DNA of 64,000 nt from Globomyces pollinis-pini (taxonomy: Eukaryota > Chytridiomycota > Chytridiomycetes > Rhizophydiales > Globomycetaceae): contig MU621136.1 of the NCBI GenBank assembly GCA_025399215.1, positions 21,245 through 85,244 of the forward strand, written 5' to 3'. Position 1 is the stretch's first letter. Each line of letters begins with the position of its first letter. A model generated the notes under the pieces. The model saw only the letters and a list, made by a program, of their open reading frames with translations, had not been told where the DNA came from and ran no database searches. The translations under genes were made by a program, and so were the position numbers. Positions 31,504-43,222 of this stretch are shown piece by piece.

Positions 31504-32745
31504 CTAGTTCAAAGGAGTCATTTCCAAATGCACATTTGAATCCAGATTCAACCTTTGAATCTCTCCATCAACCCAATCACGAAATATATTAACCAACACA
31601 GCACCCATAACCAACTGTAATGCTTGATATACTATCATGGGCACGGCTAAAAGTCCGACATTATCACTAGATCCAAAGGTAGCATACAATATTGGTAATC
31701 CAGTTACAATTGATTTACTAGCTCCAGAAAAAACGATCGCAACAACATCTCTACAATCAAACCCAATTTGTCTTGCGATACCCCAACATATAACCACAAA
31801 CCCGCCAAACTGTACAATCGTGATTATCATTAAAATCAGGAATGAAATAACTGAGATACCTTTGAAATGATGGTGATAAAATGATTCACAAAAAATAGTG
31901 TAAATGAGTAATAGCAATAATACACTATTCACGTTAGACAAGTTCACTCTCGATATCCAATTGACAACATTTGGTACCCAGTATCGAACAAGTTGTCCAA
32001 TCACCAATGGCACCAAAATCGTCAACGTTAAATTAACAATCACAGATATAAAATCAATAGGTTTGGTATTACCAGCTTGAAGATTGAAAAAAAGAATGAT
32101 GAGAGAAGGTGAGATGATAATCCCAATGCTATTACCCACCACCGAATTGACCAATGAAGCAGCTGTATTCCCATGAGATGCTTGAGTCATCACCACATTC
32201 GAACTCACCGTTGTAGGACATATGATTGAAATCAATATCCCATCAATCAGATTCGAATTATATCCAACCAATCCTAATAATTTACAGATTCCCAATGTTA
32301 ATACGGGTAAGAGAATGAAACTAATACTTTGAACGGTTAAGATAAGTCGCCAATATAAGAGAGCATCCAGTAAAGTACTTGTTTTTAAATCTAGACCGGA
32401 GATGAAGAATATGAGTGATACGGTTATGTAGTTTATGGTGATTTCGGATCGAATCCAACCTCCTTTACGACCTATTTCAGGATAAACCCAAGCTAATCCC
32501 ATTACAATCAATAATCCAATCAAGAACCAGTATTGCTTAATGCCAGTGGTAAGTTTTGTCATGATGTTTGGTTTGGGATATGATACTGCATGTGTTTCTG
32601 GGTTTAATGCCATGACTTGAAATGAGGATAGTATAGGACTGGAATCCATTAAATTTTTGGATTCTAATGATGTCCGTCTAACGGTATCTATTGATTCAGA
32701 TTGATTTGAATCCAATGAATGAGTTGATTTCATAGAAAAAAGCAA
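31504..32745 (-). CDS. SLC10A7/RCH1-type bile-acid:sodium symporter-like protein
   Basis: A 413-residue intronless membrane protein of the SBF-like family (PF13593). The N-terminal 65 residues are hydrophilic and Ser-rich. About ten membrane helices follow, beginning KQYWFLIGLLIVMGLAWVYP. Family features include GLDLKTSTL, IICPTTVSSNVVMTQASHGN and GASKSIVTGLPILYATFG. Fungal Rch1 and animal SLC10A7 act as regulators of plasma-membrane calcium entry rather than bile-acid carriers; the same role is inferred here. The start could be Met 32745 or the Met four codons downstream. Confidence 0.87.
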   Translation of the reverse strand: MLFSMKSTHSLDSNQSESIDTVRRTSLESKNLMDSSPILSSFQVMALNPETHAVSYPKPNIMTKLTTGIKQYWFLIGLLIVMGLAWVYPEIGRKGGWIRSEITINYITVSLIFFISGLDLKTSTLLDALLYWRLILTVQSISFILLPVLTLGICKLLGLVGYNSNLIDGILISIICPTTVSSNVVMTQASHGNTAASLVNSVVGNSIGIIISPSLIILFFNLQAGNTKPIDFISVIVNLTLTILVPLVIGQLVRYWVPNVVNWISRVNLSNVNSVLLLLLIYTIFCESFYHHHFKGISVISFLILMIITIVQFGGFVVICWGIARQIGFDCRDVVAIVFSGASKSIVTGLPILYATFGSSDNVGLLAVPMIVYQALQLVMGAVLVNIFRDWVDGEIQRLNLDSNVHLEMTPLN

Positions 32746-33063
32746 AATATTTCATTGAATTGTTAAAGTTGCTTTTGGACTGAATGATTCATTTACATCT
32801 GATCGCGTTTAAAATAGTTCAGGTTTAAGTTTAAATCAGACTGATCTAAGTTACACAGCAGATCTAAGCTCTCAAAACCAATTTGATTTGAATAGATACT
32901 TATATTGGATTGACTACAATCATCTATAAAAATCCAAGTTATCAACATTAGTCATATCACTAGTTATCAATCATATCACTGTAAAAACACGAAAAAAAAC
33001 TCAATTGGGTTTGTTGCAAGTTCGTGTTAATTTTGTTGATTTTAAGAAAAATCGTATTAGTTT
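32746..33063. promoter_or_regulatory. Divergent promoter region of SLC10A7-like and PP2A B'' genes
   Basis: 318 bp of AT-rich sequence between divergent starts. It contains repeated gttatcaa...atcactagttatcaatcatatcac-like wording near 32938-32980, but no defined site. Confidence 0.35.
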
Positions 33064-35230
33064 ATGGACAAGGATATAGAAACACATCTCCAACCTGACC
33101 CTTACGTACTTGTTCCAAATCCCGAACGTATGACTGAATCTTTATTTCAAAACTGGGTCACCAAACCAGCATCACAAACATTTATCATGCAAGAATTGAA
33201 AGAATTAGATTCGCATTTAGATGCGCAGTATCAGAGAGTTATTCGTGATCGGAACGACTTGGAAGCTAAATTGGTTGATCTAACATTGGCTGTGGAAAAT
33301 CATCCAGATTCGTTATTACAACCGGATCTGGCTCGAAATGCAGAGGAAATTGATCCAGCTGTTGATGAACCTTCATTTGAAGCATCTATAACCAAAGAAA
33401 CCTTGACACCATTAGATATAGGTATTTTTCAAACATTTCATACAATTAATCAACTACCGATTATTTTTTGAAATCCTTACATTATTAACGTTACTTTAGA
33501 AATTAAAAAGAATAATGTACCAAATACTTTAGAACAGAAATTAGAAGGGTTGCCCCCTAAATTAGAAGTCAAGAAAGACTCTGGAATAGATTTAGATAGC
33601 GTAACAGTACATACTAAATTAACCTACAGGATGTCGATCGCCATCCAGTCATACCACAATTCTATTTCCCTTTTGGTGAAAAGGGAAAGACAAAGCTGAT
33701 TCAAATTGATGAATTAAAGGTACATTTCTTTTCAGTAACTGTTTCTAGGAAACATTAGCTAGGATTTTTAACTGGTCTCCTTCTAGTCCTGGAAAGCTGC
33801 TTGAAGAACGAGACTTTGTTGAAGTCACAGTTGCTTGTGGTTTATCACGTTACCTAAACACAACACTATTCCGCAAAGTTTCTATCGGGGCCGCAGGGGT
33901 CACTTACGACACTTTTCTAAAGTATGACTGATAAATATTAATATTGTTAGGTATTGGACCCCAATGTTGGAGCAATATCATACACTTGTATCATTAACAT
34001 TTGCTGTATTAAAAAACCCACAAAAAAACCATATAACATCTGCCGATATTTATACCGTTGTCCAAGGTATACAATTTACTGTATTTATTTTAGACGTTAC
34101 ATTATATCATCCTGGTTTACAATTTCTTTCAGAATTACCAGTATTTCAAAATCGATATAGTAAATCGGACTGTATCTAACGATTAGCTGAAACGGTGGTT
34201 ACTAGACTATTTTATTCCAAACTTCATAATCATTATCCACACATGACACTATCTGAATTCAAGAAAACAGAATTTTTCGACTCATTGATGAGATTGGATA
34301 CCGTAAAAGACATCAATTTGGTAATGTATCAATATTTAACCCATTAGACACAGGACCTGTTTTCATACCAGCATTTTTATGTAATATATTGTAAATTTTG
34401 GGAATTGGATAGTGACCATGACATGATTATCAATCTATCACGATTGGTAAAGTATGATGTGGGAACGATGACGGAAGCCATTTTGAAACGTGTCATTAAT
34501 GGATGTGGGAAACCAATGGAACAACCTGGATCAATGAATTATGAAGATTTTATATGGTTTATTTTGTCAACGGAAGATAAACGAACAACGCAAGCGATTG
34601 AATATTGGTTTAGATGTGTTGATTTAGATGGAGATGGAATTATTTCACTTTATGAAATTGAACACTTTTATACTCATCAATATCGACGAATGCAGTGCAG
34701 TCGAATGTCGGATACTTGGAAATTTGAAGATTACGTTTGCAGCTTGTAATTTATTGTTTTTATTCATACTGTTAGAATGGATTTGATTAGACCTAAAGTG
34801 GCACATCAAGTTACATTGAGAGATTTAAAGAATTCTAGAAGTGCAGGATTATTTTTTGATATGTTGTTTGATTTACGAAAGTATGATTCGTATATGAGAA
34901 GGATCGATCCAATTTTCAGAGATATTGATGAAATGCATATTGATAATCCAGATGGTACAAAAACAATTCTAGAGTAATCAACATTGCGATATCACTAACA
35001 ATCGTAGAGGATTTCAAAAGTTTGCAGCAAGGTCGTATATGATTTTAGCCGATGAAGAATCCCAAGGCGATGATAGTTCAGATCAGCTGGATGATTACGC
35101 GTTTAATGACCCATTAGATCAAGGTATGCCATCAGATTGGTCGGAAGATACTGAAGAGCATTCTTGGGGAGATGAAGATGACGATGAAGTCGAGAATGAA
35201 GACGAAAACTTGGATGACACCACGAATTAA
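33064..35230 (+). CDS. PP2A regulatory subunit B'' (PPP2R3 type)
   Basis: An EF-hand regulatory subunit that recruits the protein phosphatase 2A core to substrates. The N-terminus (about 150 residues) is charged and helical (DSHLDAQYQRVIRDRNDLEAK). The B'' core begins near VIPQFYFPFGEKGK and includes LFRKVSIGAAGVTYDTFLKYW, HYPHMTLSEFKKTEFFDSL and SYQHFYVIYCKFWELDSDHD. A canonical EF-hand loop follows (DLDGDGIISLYEIEHFY), then MDLIRPKVAHQVTLRDLKNS. The end is a strongly acidic tail (EDTEEHSWGDEDDDEVENED). About ten introns of 28-45 nt occur; one 34-nt intron joins TILE to RGFQKFAARSY. Calcium control is likely given an intact loop. Confidence 0.9.
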
Positions 35231-35374
35231 AATATTACTTCATACCTTTTTTCTTATTTAAAAAAAGAATAAAATCGTTCTTACAAAACTTTCATCTTTC
35301 ATTTCATCTTTATTTTTAGAGTCAAACACAAAACTGTAAACAATAAACCAAAATAACACCTAATCTATCTCTAT

Positions 35375-37460
35375 CTATTCTTGAGTAATCTTTTCCTGGT
35401 CGAGCACTGGCTCAGCCTCTTTTAATGGAATAGATTCTTGTTCAGGTGGGGATGTCATAGGCAATGATTCAGATTCATCTGTGGATTAGAGTAATTTGGA
35501 CTTACTGTTGCTTGGTACTGCTTCAGTAGCGTCACTTGGTTCTGCTTGTGGAATGTTTGATTGACTTTTGTTTAATGCAGGTTGACTCTTGTTCAACACT
35601 GGTTGACTATTGTTTAATGCAGGTTGGCTCTTGTTTAATGCAGGTTGACTCTTGTTTAGTACTGGTTGGCTATTGCTCAATGCAGGCTGGCTCTTGTTTA
35701 AAGCAGCTTGGCTTTTGGCAAGCTCTGTAGGTGCAGCATCATTCAATTGTGGTTGGCTTTTGTTCAAGACAGGTTGGCTCTTGTTCAATTCACCAATGCT
35801 TTTTGCAATATCAGAAACAGGAGCTTCTGTCAGTGCTGGCTGGCTTTTATTGATTGCAGGTTGACTTTTACTTAAAGCCTGTTGACTTTTGTTCAATGCT
35901 GATTGACTTTTGAGTGCAGCAGGGGCTTCATTAAGAGCAGCTTGACTTTTGCTTACTTCGTTTGCACCACTTAGTACTGATTGACTTGCAAGAGCCGGTT
36001 GGCTTTTAGATAACGCAGATTTACTTTGACTAAGATTTGTTGCACCATCAGAGAGCGCTTGCTGGCTCTTTATTTTTTCACCAGTAGATTCAGAGAGTAC
36101 TGGCTGGCTTTTTCTTAGTTCCGATTGGTCAGATTGTGTCAATGCTGGCTGACTTTTGTTTAATGCAGGCTGGCTTTTGTTCAAAGCTGGTTGGCTCTTG
36201 CTTTCCGCTTGGCTAGCGATTCCCACATCAGCAGCTTGCGTCACATCATCAGCTGCCCCAGAATTGTCCAAGTTATTCTCCAATTGAGCAGGTTCTTGTT
36301 GACTATCGTTTGGCATAGCTGCAGGTTGATTTTCAACTTCACTTTGACCTTCTGCGGCAGTTGGTTCACTAGTATTTAATAATGCTTGAGATGGATCTGC
36401 TTCTGAAGCATTTTCCAATGGAGCTGTCTCATTTTGAGCAGTACCATTGGCAACAGTATCATTCGGAGCAGATACCTCCGAAGGCTGTTGTGTGACTCCT
36501 GTTGCTTCAGCAGAAGCATCAGTTAAGGCAGGTACACTCTTGGCCAATTGTGGTTGAGATTTGGCTAAAGCAGGTTGAGATTTGCTCAAGGCAGCCTGAG
36601 ACTCGGTCTTTGAACGGTTTAATTGAACATCACCACTAGATTTTCAGTAATAAAATATTTTACTTGTTAGAAGGTTCTGGATCAGGTAAAGCTTGAGTTT
36701 TCAAATCGGGTTGACTCTTGTTTAATACAGGCTGGCTCTTATTCAAAGCAGGTTGACTTTTATTGAGTACAGGTTGACTGTTGTTCAATGCCGGTTGGCT
36801 TTTATTGAGCACAGGTTGACTTTTATTGAGCGCAGGTTGACTGCTGGTCAACGCCGGTTGACTTTTATTGAGCGCAGGTTGGCTACCGTTCAATGCAGGT
36901 TGACTCTTTTTCACTTCATCTGTTATTAAAAGATTAGACATAATACATACTGTCAACTGGTTTAGATTCTTGTGATTCCATTGGTTTCTGAATTTCTTGA
37001 GTCGGAGTAATATCTGCACTGGCTTCTGTCTCTTTTGGCATTTGAGTTTCTTCAGCTGGAACAACAGGTGCTTTCGTTTCGGTTTGCTGAGTCGGGACAA
37101 CAGCTACCTTAGTTTCCTGAGATGGCACAATAGGTGGTTTCTCTGGTGTATCAGAGACTATTTGGTTTGATCTAGGATCAATTTTAGTCGTGACCGGCTA
37201 TCAGATTAGCAAAATCAATGAATCATTACGGATTGATAAGTTGGTGGTTCCTCTTGAATAGTTTGAGACTTTGGCTTTTGAGGAGGTGGTACAAATTTAG
37301 TTGGTTCTCGTACGATGATCATTGGCATCATCAATCCGTTATCATCTGCTGTTTTTTTAATTGGTGGTTGAGGAGGTTTATTAATCATAGCTTGTTTTGC
37401 ATTATCACGTCCATTGATAGTTTGAGCAACTGGATCTGCTTTTGATGCTCCACAACCCAT
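35375..37460 (-). CDS. MGC-anchored heptapeptide (SQPALNK) repeat protein, orphan
   Basis: Function not recognised. About 650 residues in five exons. It begins MGCGASK, a good site for N-myristoylation at Gly2 with palmitoylation of Cys3, so membrane tethering is inferred. A Pro/Gln/Thr/Glu-rich disordered region follows (about residues 20-160). Then come two blocks of a seven-residue repeat with consensus S-Q-P-A-L-N-K. About 27 copies keep SQP and several more are degenerate (SQQAL, SQAAL, SQSAL). The blocks are separated by about 200 residues of Glu/Gln/Asn-rich spacer. Introns of about 28-32 nt separate exons. The C-terminal exon ends in an acidic tail (QEKITQE). The repeat is also visible in the DNA as a 21-bp minisatellite. 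Regular Leu and Lys spacing suggests repeated binding sites rather than a globular fold. Confidence 0.75.
35530..36920 (-). repeat. 21-bp minisatellite encoding the SQPALNK heptads
   Basis: Two clusters (about 35555-35900 and 36700-36915, with scattered copies at 36080-36200 and 36535-36600) of a degenerate 21-bp unit, in frame with the surrounding gene. On the plus strand it reads like ggttgactcttgttcaatgc. Third positions differ between copies while the encoded SQP(A/V)LNK is kept, which suggests selection on protein. Confidence 0.8.
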
Positions 37461-37749
37461 CGAAACCTTTTACAAAATATTGATTACAACCAATGGACAG
37501 TGTTTTGCTTACATTTAAACAATGTCGATGTCATCCACCCCCACAACGTCAAAACATTACAACAGTCATTCAAACGAGAATTATACTGACGAGTAAATTT
37601 ATTTTATAGGACTCTATTCAGTTTCGTATCATTTGTTGACAACAGTCCTTCAAAGTCACTCGTTATTTGCAACCCAACAATAATAATGGCATGATTTATT
37701 AAATATATATGAAATATATTTATTGAAATATATGAGGTTTTGAGATACA

Positions 37750-38037
37750 TCAGGGATTTCTAACTTTAAACCAGTCAGGATATTTTCTTGCTTGTACAGC
37801 AGCTTGGTCAAGTACAAAATCTCCAATCCAAAAGTACTATAAATCATTATCATCAAAAACTAGTTACGGTTGTTAATCCTGAACGTACAGCTTCATTTTC
37901 AATCTTTTCAATCCTCAATTCTACAAAAATAGATAAATTATCATGTTGTAAATACCAACTCCATTAGCTCTCTTTAAACTGGCAAAGGCACAACTGACGA
38001 CTGTTGCATTTAATGCAAACTTTATAATGGCAGACAT
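37750..38037 (-). CDS. ATG44: Mitofissin Atg44-like small protein (DUF1748/PF08520)
   Basis: A 73-residue protein that emerges only after splicing two introns of 31-35 nt. From ATG 38037 it reads MSAIIKFALNATVVSCAFAS, then LKRANGVELRIEKIENEAVR, SGLTTYFWIGDFVLDQAAVQ and ARKYPDWFKVRNP. The pattern is an N-terminal hydrophobic segment, a K-R-x-x-G turn, an I-x-N-x-x-x-R segment and Y-x-x-x-G-[DE]-x-V-x-D. It matches the fungal DUF1748 family, to which yeast Atg44 (mitofissin, about 73 residues) belongs. Mitofissin sits in the mitochondrial intermembrane space and drives membrane fission for mitophagy. Family recognition is by eye; function is inferred. Confidence 0.7.
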
Positions 38038-38202
38038 TTTGAATAGGAAAAAATCCGCTGTGACTGATTCAAAAAATAAAAACAACTGTAACCTTGTTTA
38101 TGCTTTTAATTTTAAGCTACTAGGAATTGGTATTTGGAGTATCATTAGAACGAATTACATCAATAACGGTAATAGTTCAATTTTTATTGACAAGTGTCAT
38201 TT

Positions 38203-40741
38203 TTAACCCCATCCCAATTCTGATAAGATTTGATGATAAGCTTCTTTAAAATGACAAAATTCACCAGTCATTCTTCGAGTTCGAAGTGCATGAAGGTTAA
38301 GTAACCAAACTTTACATATTTCGGCTTCAAAACTAACAATTATGTTTCCATTCGAATCTAATTGTTTACACGTAAATAGATAGTAATCTTCATGTCGTTG
38401 GTATTTTAAATTGATTCCATCGATTCTGGAATATTTTATCAATGATTGATGTAAATCTTGAAACATGGTGGCTGGATCTCGATTAGATGATCCAGCTCGA
38501 TTGAAAGAAAATCGCATCGTTCGAATCGTTTTTGGTGGTTTATGAATTGTATGAAAGGACATGATATCTTCAATATTGATTGTCTTGTCCAAAGCAGATA
38601 AAGAGTCTTCGATGGTATTGGAATTGTTAAGCGACCCAGTATTATTTTCTGAAGACGCTTCTTTTTTGGATGGCCCAACCATGGACATGCGTCGAAGTAC
38701 GGCGTTCTCTCGATCCATTGGAACAGCTGCTACAGGAACAATCTTTGACGAGTTGGTTTCAAGAAATGTCAGAGTTGCTCTTCTACCTCTCTTTGGTATA
38801 GGTACATCGCTTGATTTCAATTCTTCACTTTTAAATATTTTTCCTTTGCTGGAGTGACTATACGATCTCATTTTCTTTACAGGTAGAGACTGTGACTTTG
38901 GAAGAATGATATTCGTATTACTATCAGTTTGTGCAACTTTCTTGGATGGCTCGGGTATAACAGAACCTTCGGGTATGTCAGAAACTTCAGGAATGGAAGG
39001 ATCTTCGGGTATATCAGAATCTTCAGGTAATATTTGCTTCATTTCCACTACTCCGAAATCATTTTCACTTCTTACCGTAATACTTGGTCTACGGCTAGAA
39101 GGACCTGATAGCTTATTGGTTACTGCAGAAATTGAACTGTCAGTTGATTGAAATTTCGGCCCACTATGGGCATTTTCCTCTGAAATACCAAAAATGCCAC
39201 TTTTTCTAGGAGTTTGATTTACTTCTCCGTTTCTATCTGGAATCTCTTGAAAAGAAAACCTTCTATTAGACTTTGGAGGAATGATATTTTGCAAATCGTT
39301 TGCCTGACTTGAAATAACAATTGATTTTCTTTCGGTTGGGGATTGCAAAGCCGACCTTCCCGATAAACCATTTCGTTTGTTATCGTCAAGTGAACCAACT
39401 GGCAAACTATTTCTTTTTGATTGTAATGGATTGAAGTGATACACAACCATTCCATTTTCATGACTTATACTTTTTATCACATGGCTCAACAAAACATCAT
39501 CACCAATTTTTGCAATTGCTGGTGCTTTTCGTATCAACGGGGGTAAATTTCCAAAGTTGATCCAGGGGTGTGATATAATACTATCCATATCCACTCTTTT
39601 CATCGGATCTTTAACAAATATTTTCGAAAACAAGTCAATCAACTCTAAGGATGGTCAACATGGTAAACGTTTTACCTTCCGAAAATGTATTAGGTATAAC
39701 ATAATCTATCGATTTAATTTTTTTGTAAAGGTCGCTGATAGATTTGCCTGCAAAAGGCGGTTCGCCTACAATCATGATATACAAAACAACACCCATAGCC
39801 CAAATATCTACAATCTAAGTGTTTTTGGTGATTACCAGACTTGATACCGTTATAAGGAACTCCTGATATTAATTCAACAGCTGCATAATTAGGAGTTCCA
39901 CAAAACGTTTTCATGTATTGTCCAGTTTCCCCATCAAACGTTCTACCCAAACCAAAATCAGAAATCAATATATCTTTATCTTGACTCAACAATAAATTTT
40001 CTAATTTCAAATCTCGATGAACAACATTTGATCGATGTATATAATCCATTCCTGCAACAATTTGTCGAAATATCTTTCTTGCATCTTTTTCTGAAAGTTT
40101 TCCATTCACAGTAATGAAATCCATTAATTCACCACCTTTTGCGTATTCCCTGTGAATTAATTGATGTAAAACTCACATCACAACGTAGCATTCCTCATCT
40201 GTTTCAATGACTTGAAAAGTTTTGATTATATTTGGATGATTCAGTCGCATCAACAATAGTACTTCTTTCTGAATTTTTTTAAATAAAGAAACGAATTATA
40301 CCTGAAAAGCAGATACAAAGGGTATTTTAGATACTGTTGGCTGATCAACAGATACGGTAACTGTTTCCGGTAATGTCATTCGTTCTCGTGTTTCTTTTGC
40401 AACTTGTTGGATTAGAGTGGAAAAATCCACTGGTTCTTCTTTATCTAATTCTTCTTTCCCATGTAATTTTCGATTACGGTCCAACTCTTTAACGGCTTCT
40501 ATCTGTGCTTTTTGTCGTAAGGCTAATAATCTACGTTTTTCCCTCTCTTCATGTATCTTTTTACTCTTCTTTGCACTTTCCTCCATTAACTTCTTGTCGA
40601 TTACTTTAATAGCAACCTATTTGTAAATATTTTAGAAAATACTTTTTGTCCAGTGTCATTATGTGTAGCTAATTTGACTTTACTAAATGCTCCTTGTCCA
40701 ATAGTTTTACCTATTGTATAGTCCCCTAACTTTACTTTCAT
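38203..40741 (-). CDS. Kin1/MARK-like Ser/Thr kinase with KA1 domain and N-lobe insert
   Basis: A kinase of the CAMK/AMPK-related branch. The start MKVKLGDYTIGKTIGQGAF gives the glycine loop. The catalytic Lys lies in VAIKVIDKK. About 85 charged residues are then inserted (KKSKKIHEEREKRRLLALRQ...) before the alphaC/beta4 region (LLMRLNHPNIIKTFQV). Catalytic HRDLKLENLLL and the magnesium-binding DFGLGRTF are intact. The activation segment ends GTPNYAAVELISG, so the usual APE reads AVE. A long Ser/Pro-rich linker follows. The C-terminal 100 residues (MRFSFNRAGSS...EICKVWLLNLHALRTRRMTG) match a KA1 domain, which binds acidic phospholipids. Kin1/Par-1/MARK kinases control polarity and microtubules. 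At least four introns. Confidence 0.85.
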
Positions 40742-41026
40742 GAGGATAAGTTTGTTAGTTTGTTTGTTACAATGGATAGGGTAGATCCATGGCAAACCAA
40801 AGTATCCATTTTATTCAAATCCGAACTTTGTATTTATACTTGCGGATAATTGTATAGAATAGACATAGGGAATATTGGGCTGATGTTTGGTTAGTAGTGT
40901 TGTGTACTGACTTCCATTGTGGTTTCCAATTTTAAATCCTACAAATATGGTAAAAATGTTACAAAACCGGGTAAGGATTAAAAGTTTTAAAGACTCGAAT
41001 TTTATGATTACAGTTTCCAAATTTAT

Positions 41027-41664
41027 TTAAGGTTTACGAACTACAACTACAGGGATTGGACTTGTATTTAGAATGTAATTTGAGACAGAACCCATCATTA
41101 ATCCTTCCAAGTTGGATTGACCACGAGATCCAATCACTAACATTCTGTATTTACTTGAAGTTGGTTGTTTTAATTTTTCCAAGATTGCAGATCGTGCATC
41201 CTCATTCCAAGATGCATGGACTCGGAATAAAATATCTTTACCGGATTTTTTGATCAATTCCTTCATTTTGTTATGTATTTGAATCATATTCTATTGAATT
41301 AATAAACAACTATGAATTTTACTTGAGTTCTGAAATGAGCAGGATCATCATCAGATTTGACGAGGTCTCTTGGGTCCAAGACATGGTAGACTGTTAACAT
41401 GTCAGCAGGTAGGACAACATTTCGAATAGCAAAATCGACAGCATCCCAAGAATTTTCAGATAAATCGACAGAAACCAAGATATGACGACCACCTTCCTTA
41501 GGTTGGGCGGTGATAGCGTCAATGTCGGTACAGTTATCAGGAAACTTTGGAACACTTAGTTCGGCTTGTGAATTATGACCAGCAGATATCATTGAATTGA
41601 ATAATGTTTTAGTATAGTAATTTGAAGGTGGTTTTATATTCGTTAAAGACACATGATGAGTCAT
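41027..41664 (-). CDS. Universal stress protein (UspA family)
   Basis: A single-domain Usp protein of about 200 residues. About 50 N-terminal residues of unclear role precede a beta-strand HILVSVDLSENSWDAVDFAI. A short intron lies in the middle. The C-terminal half contains MLVIGSRGQSNLEGLMMGSVS, the G-x2-G-x9-G-S ATP-binding motif, then NTSPIPVVVVRKP. ATP-binding Usp proteins act as stress-linked nucleotide-binding dimers. Met 41664 is the first ATG of the frame. Confidence 0.88.
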
Positions 41665-41964
41665 GGTGAAGCACAATACATCAAATTAACTAAGTTGGTG
41701 TCCAAATTGATGAAGACCAGATTGATAGACCACAATCATTAAAATTGATATTAATAAGGATTTTTAATAAAGTTTCCAATTATTGAGTTCTAATAACATA
41801 CAGTATATGAAATCTTATAATTTATTATAAAAAACAGAAAACAATTCACCATCAAATTATTAAGATTAACTAATCAATCTACTATTCGTATTGATTTCAT
41901 TCTTTCCATTGAATTCGATTTCAATTCACTCCATCGTTACTTTTTTTATTTTTTTTTGTTGAAA
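41665..41964. promoter_or_regulatory. Divergent promoter region of Usp and cytochrome b5 reductase genes
   Basis: 300 bp between divergent starts. A T-rich run (about 41940-41957) lies directly before the reductase ATG. No other motif seen. Confidence 0.35.
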
Positions 41965-43087
41965 ATGAATCGCATCACCAGCAATACAAAATCATTATTA
42001 AACAACTTTCGATACAAAATCAACCATAAAATACAATCAAATCTATACGCTACCATTAAACTACCTCAAAAAAAATTACCTGATGACTTTGAAAATAATC
42101 CAGATGTATTAACAAAAGAAAACTATACTAACGAGGATAAAAAATTCGATTTAAAAATGTTACTATTCTTCTCTACATTTGGATTAGGTTGCTTTTATCA
42201 TCTATATCAAAAAAGTCAAGTCCCTACGTTTAATCGTTTATCAATGGATGGTTTTCATGAATGTGAAGTCATTACAATTCAAGATATTAATCATGATACT
42301 AAATTATACAAATTTGCTGCTCATCGAAAAACTACAGATCCAAGGATTCCATACCATATAATCGTTAAAGATGATTCAGTACTTAATAATCAATTCTAAT
42401 CTTAGTGTCAAATTGGTCGTGCTTATTCTCCTGTATTACAAACACCAACTACTGTTGCAATTTTAGTAAAACATTATCCAGTAAACAATTATTGATTCAT
42501 TTGGGTAGGATGGAGTAATGAGTCGATTCTTTAGTAATACGAAACAAGGTGATAAAGTATTCCTTGCCGGTCCATTTGATTCAATGCCACCATATCAACA
42601 TAATTTAAAGAAACATCTCGGTTTGATTGCTGGAGGAACAGGAATCACACCAATGTATCAATTAATCAAATATATATTGGAAGATCCTGAAGGTATAATT
42701 GTGACATTTTGATTTTCTTAGATAAAACCAAAATATCACTCTGTTATGCAAATAAAACACCTGAAGATGTGTTATTGAAACGTGAATTAGATTTACTCTG
42801 TGAAGCCTATCCAGATAGATTAAATGTCACTTACACAGTAGAGAAACCAAACTGGAATTGGAAAGGATTAACTGGTAGATTAAACTCTGACTTACTAAGA
42901 AATACTTTACCAAAGGACGAGGATAGTGTTATTTTGGTATGCGGACCTGAAGGGTAATTAGTTTATAATTTGATTGTTTAGTTTGGTAAATGCTGTGAGT
43001 GGTCCAAAGATTGGTGAACAACAAGGGCCGTTGGGTGGAATTTTGGAACAATTGGGATATAAACCAAATCAAGTTTACAAACTTTAA
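41965..43087 (+). CDS. MCR1: NADH-cytochrome b5 reductase, mitochondrial Mcr1-like
   Basis: A flavoprotein that passes electrons from NADH to cytochrome b5 or other acceptors. The N-terminus (MNRITSNTKSLLNNFRYKIN) is Arg/Asn-rich, like a mitochondrial presequence. One membrane segment follows (KMLLFFSTFGLGCFYHLY), as in Mcr1. The FAD motif reads GRAYSPV, where RPYSPV or RxYS is usual; the Arg, Tyr and Ser are kept. The NADH domain has GLIAGGTGITPMYQLIKYIL and a final VCGPEG. Four introns of about 25-30 nt are present. Stop TAA at 43085-43087. Either outer-membrane or intermembrane-space location is possible in this family. Confidence 0.88.
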
Positions 43088-43222
43088 ACATTATACTTGA
43101 ATAAACATATTGATTTTAGAAGTTGACCAAATTGAAAATTTAAACAAGTATCAACAAACTGGAAATTCAAAAATGAATAATCTACTTTACAACAAACGTT
43201 ATATTGATTTCAGTCGGTGTAT

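Noticed and set aside
35536..35864. Long plus-strand Cys/Trp/Leu-rich ORFs opposite the heptapeptide gene
   Set aside because: They are antisense shadows of the 21-bp minisatellite; repeats keep all frames open.
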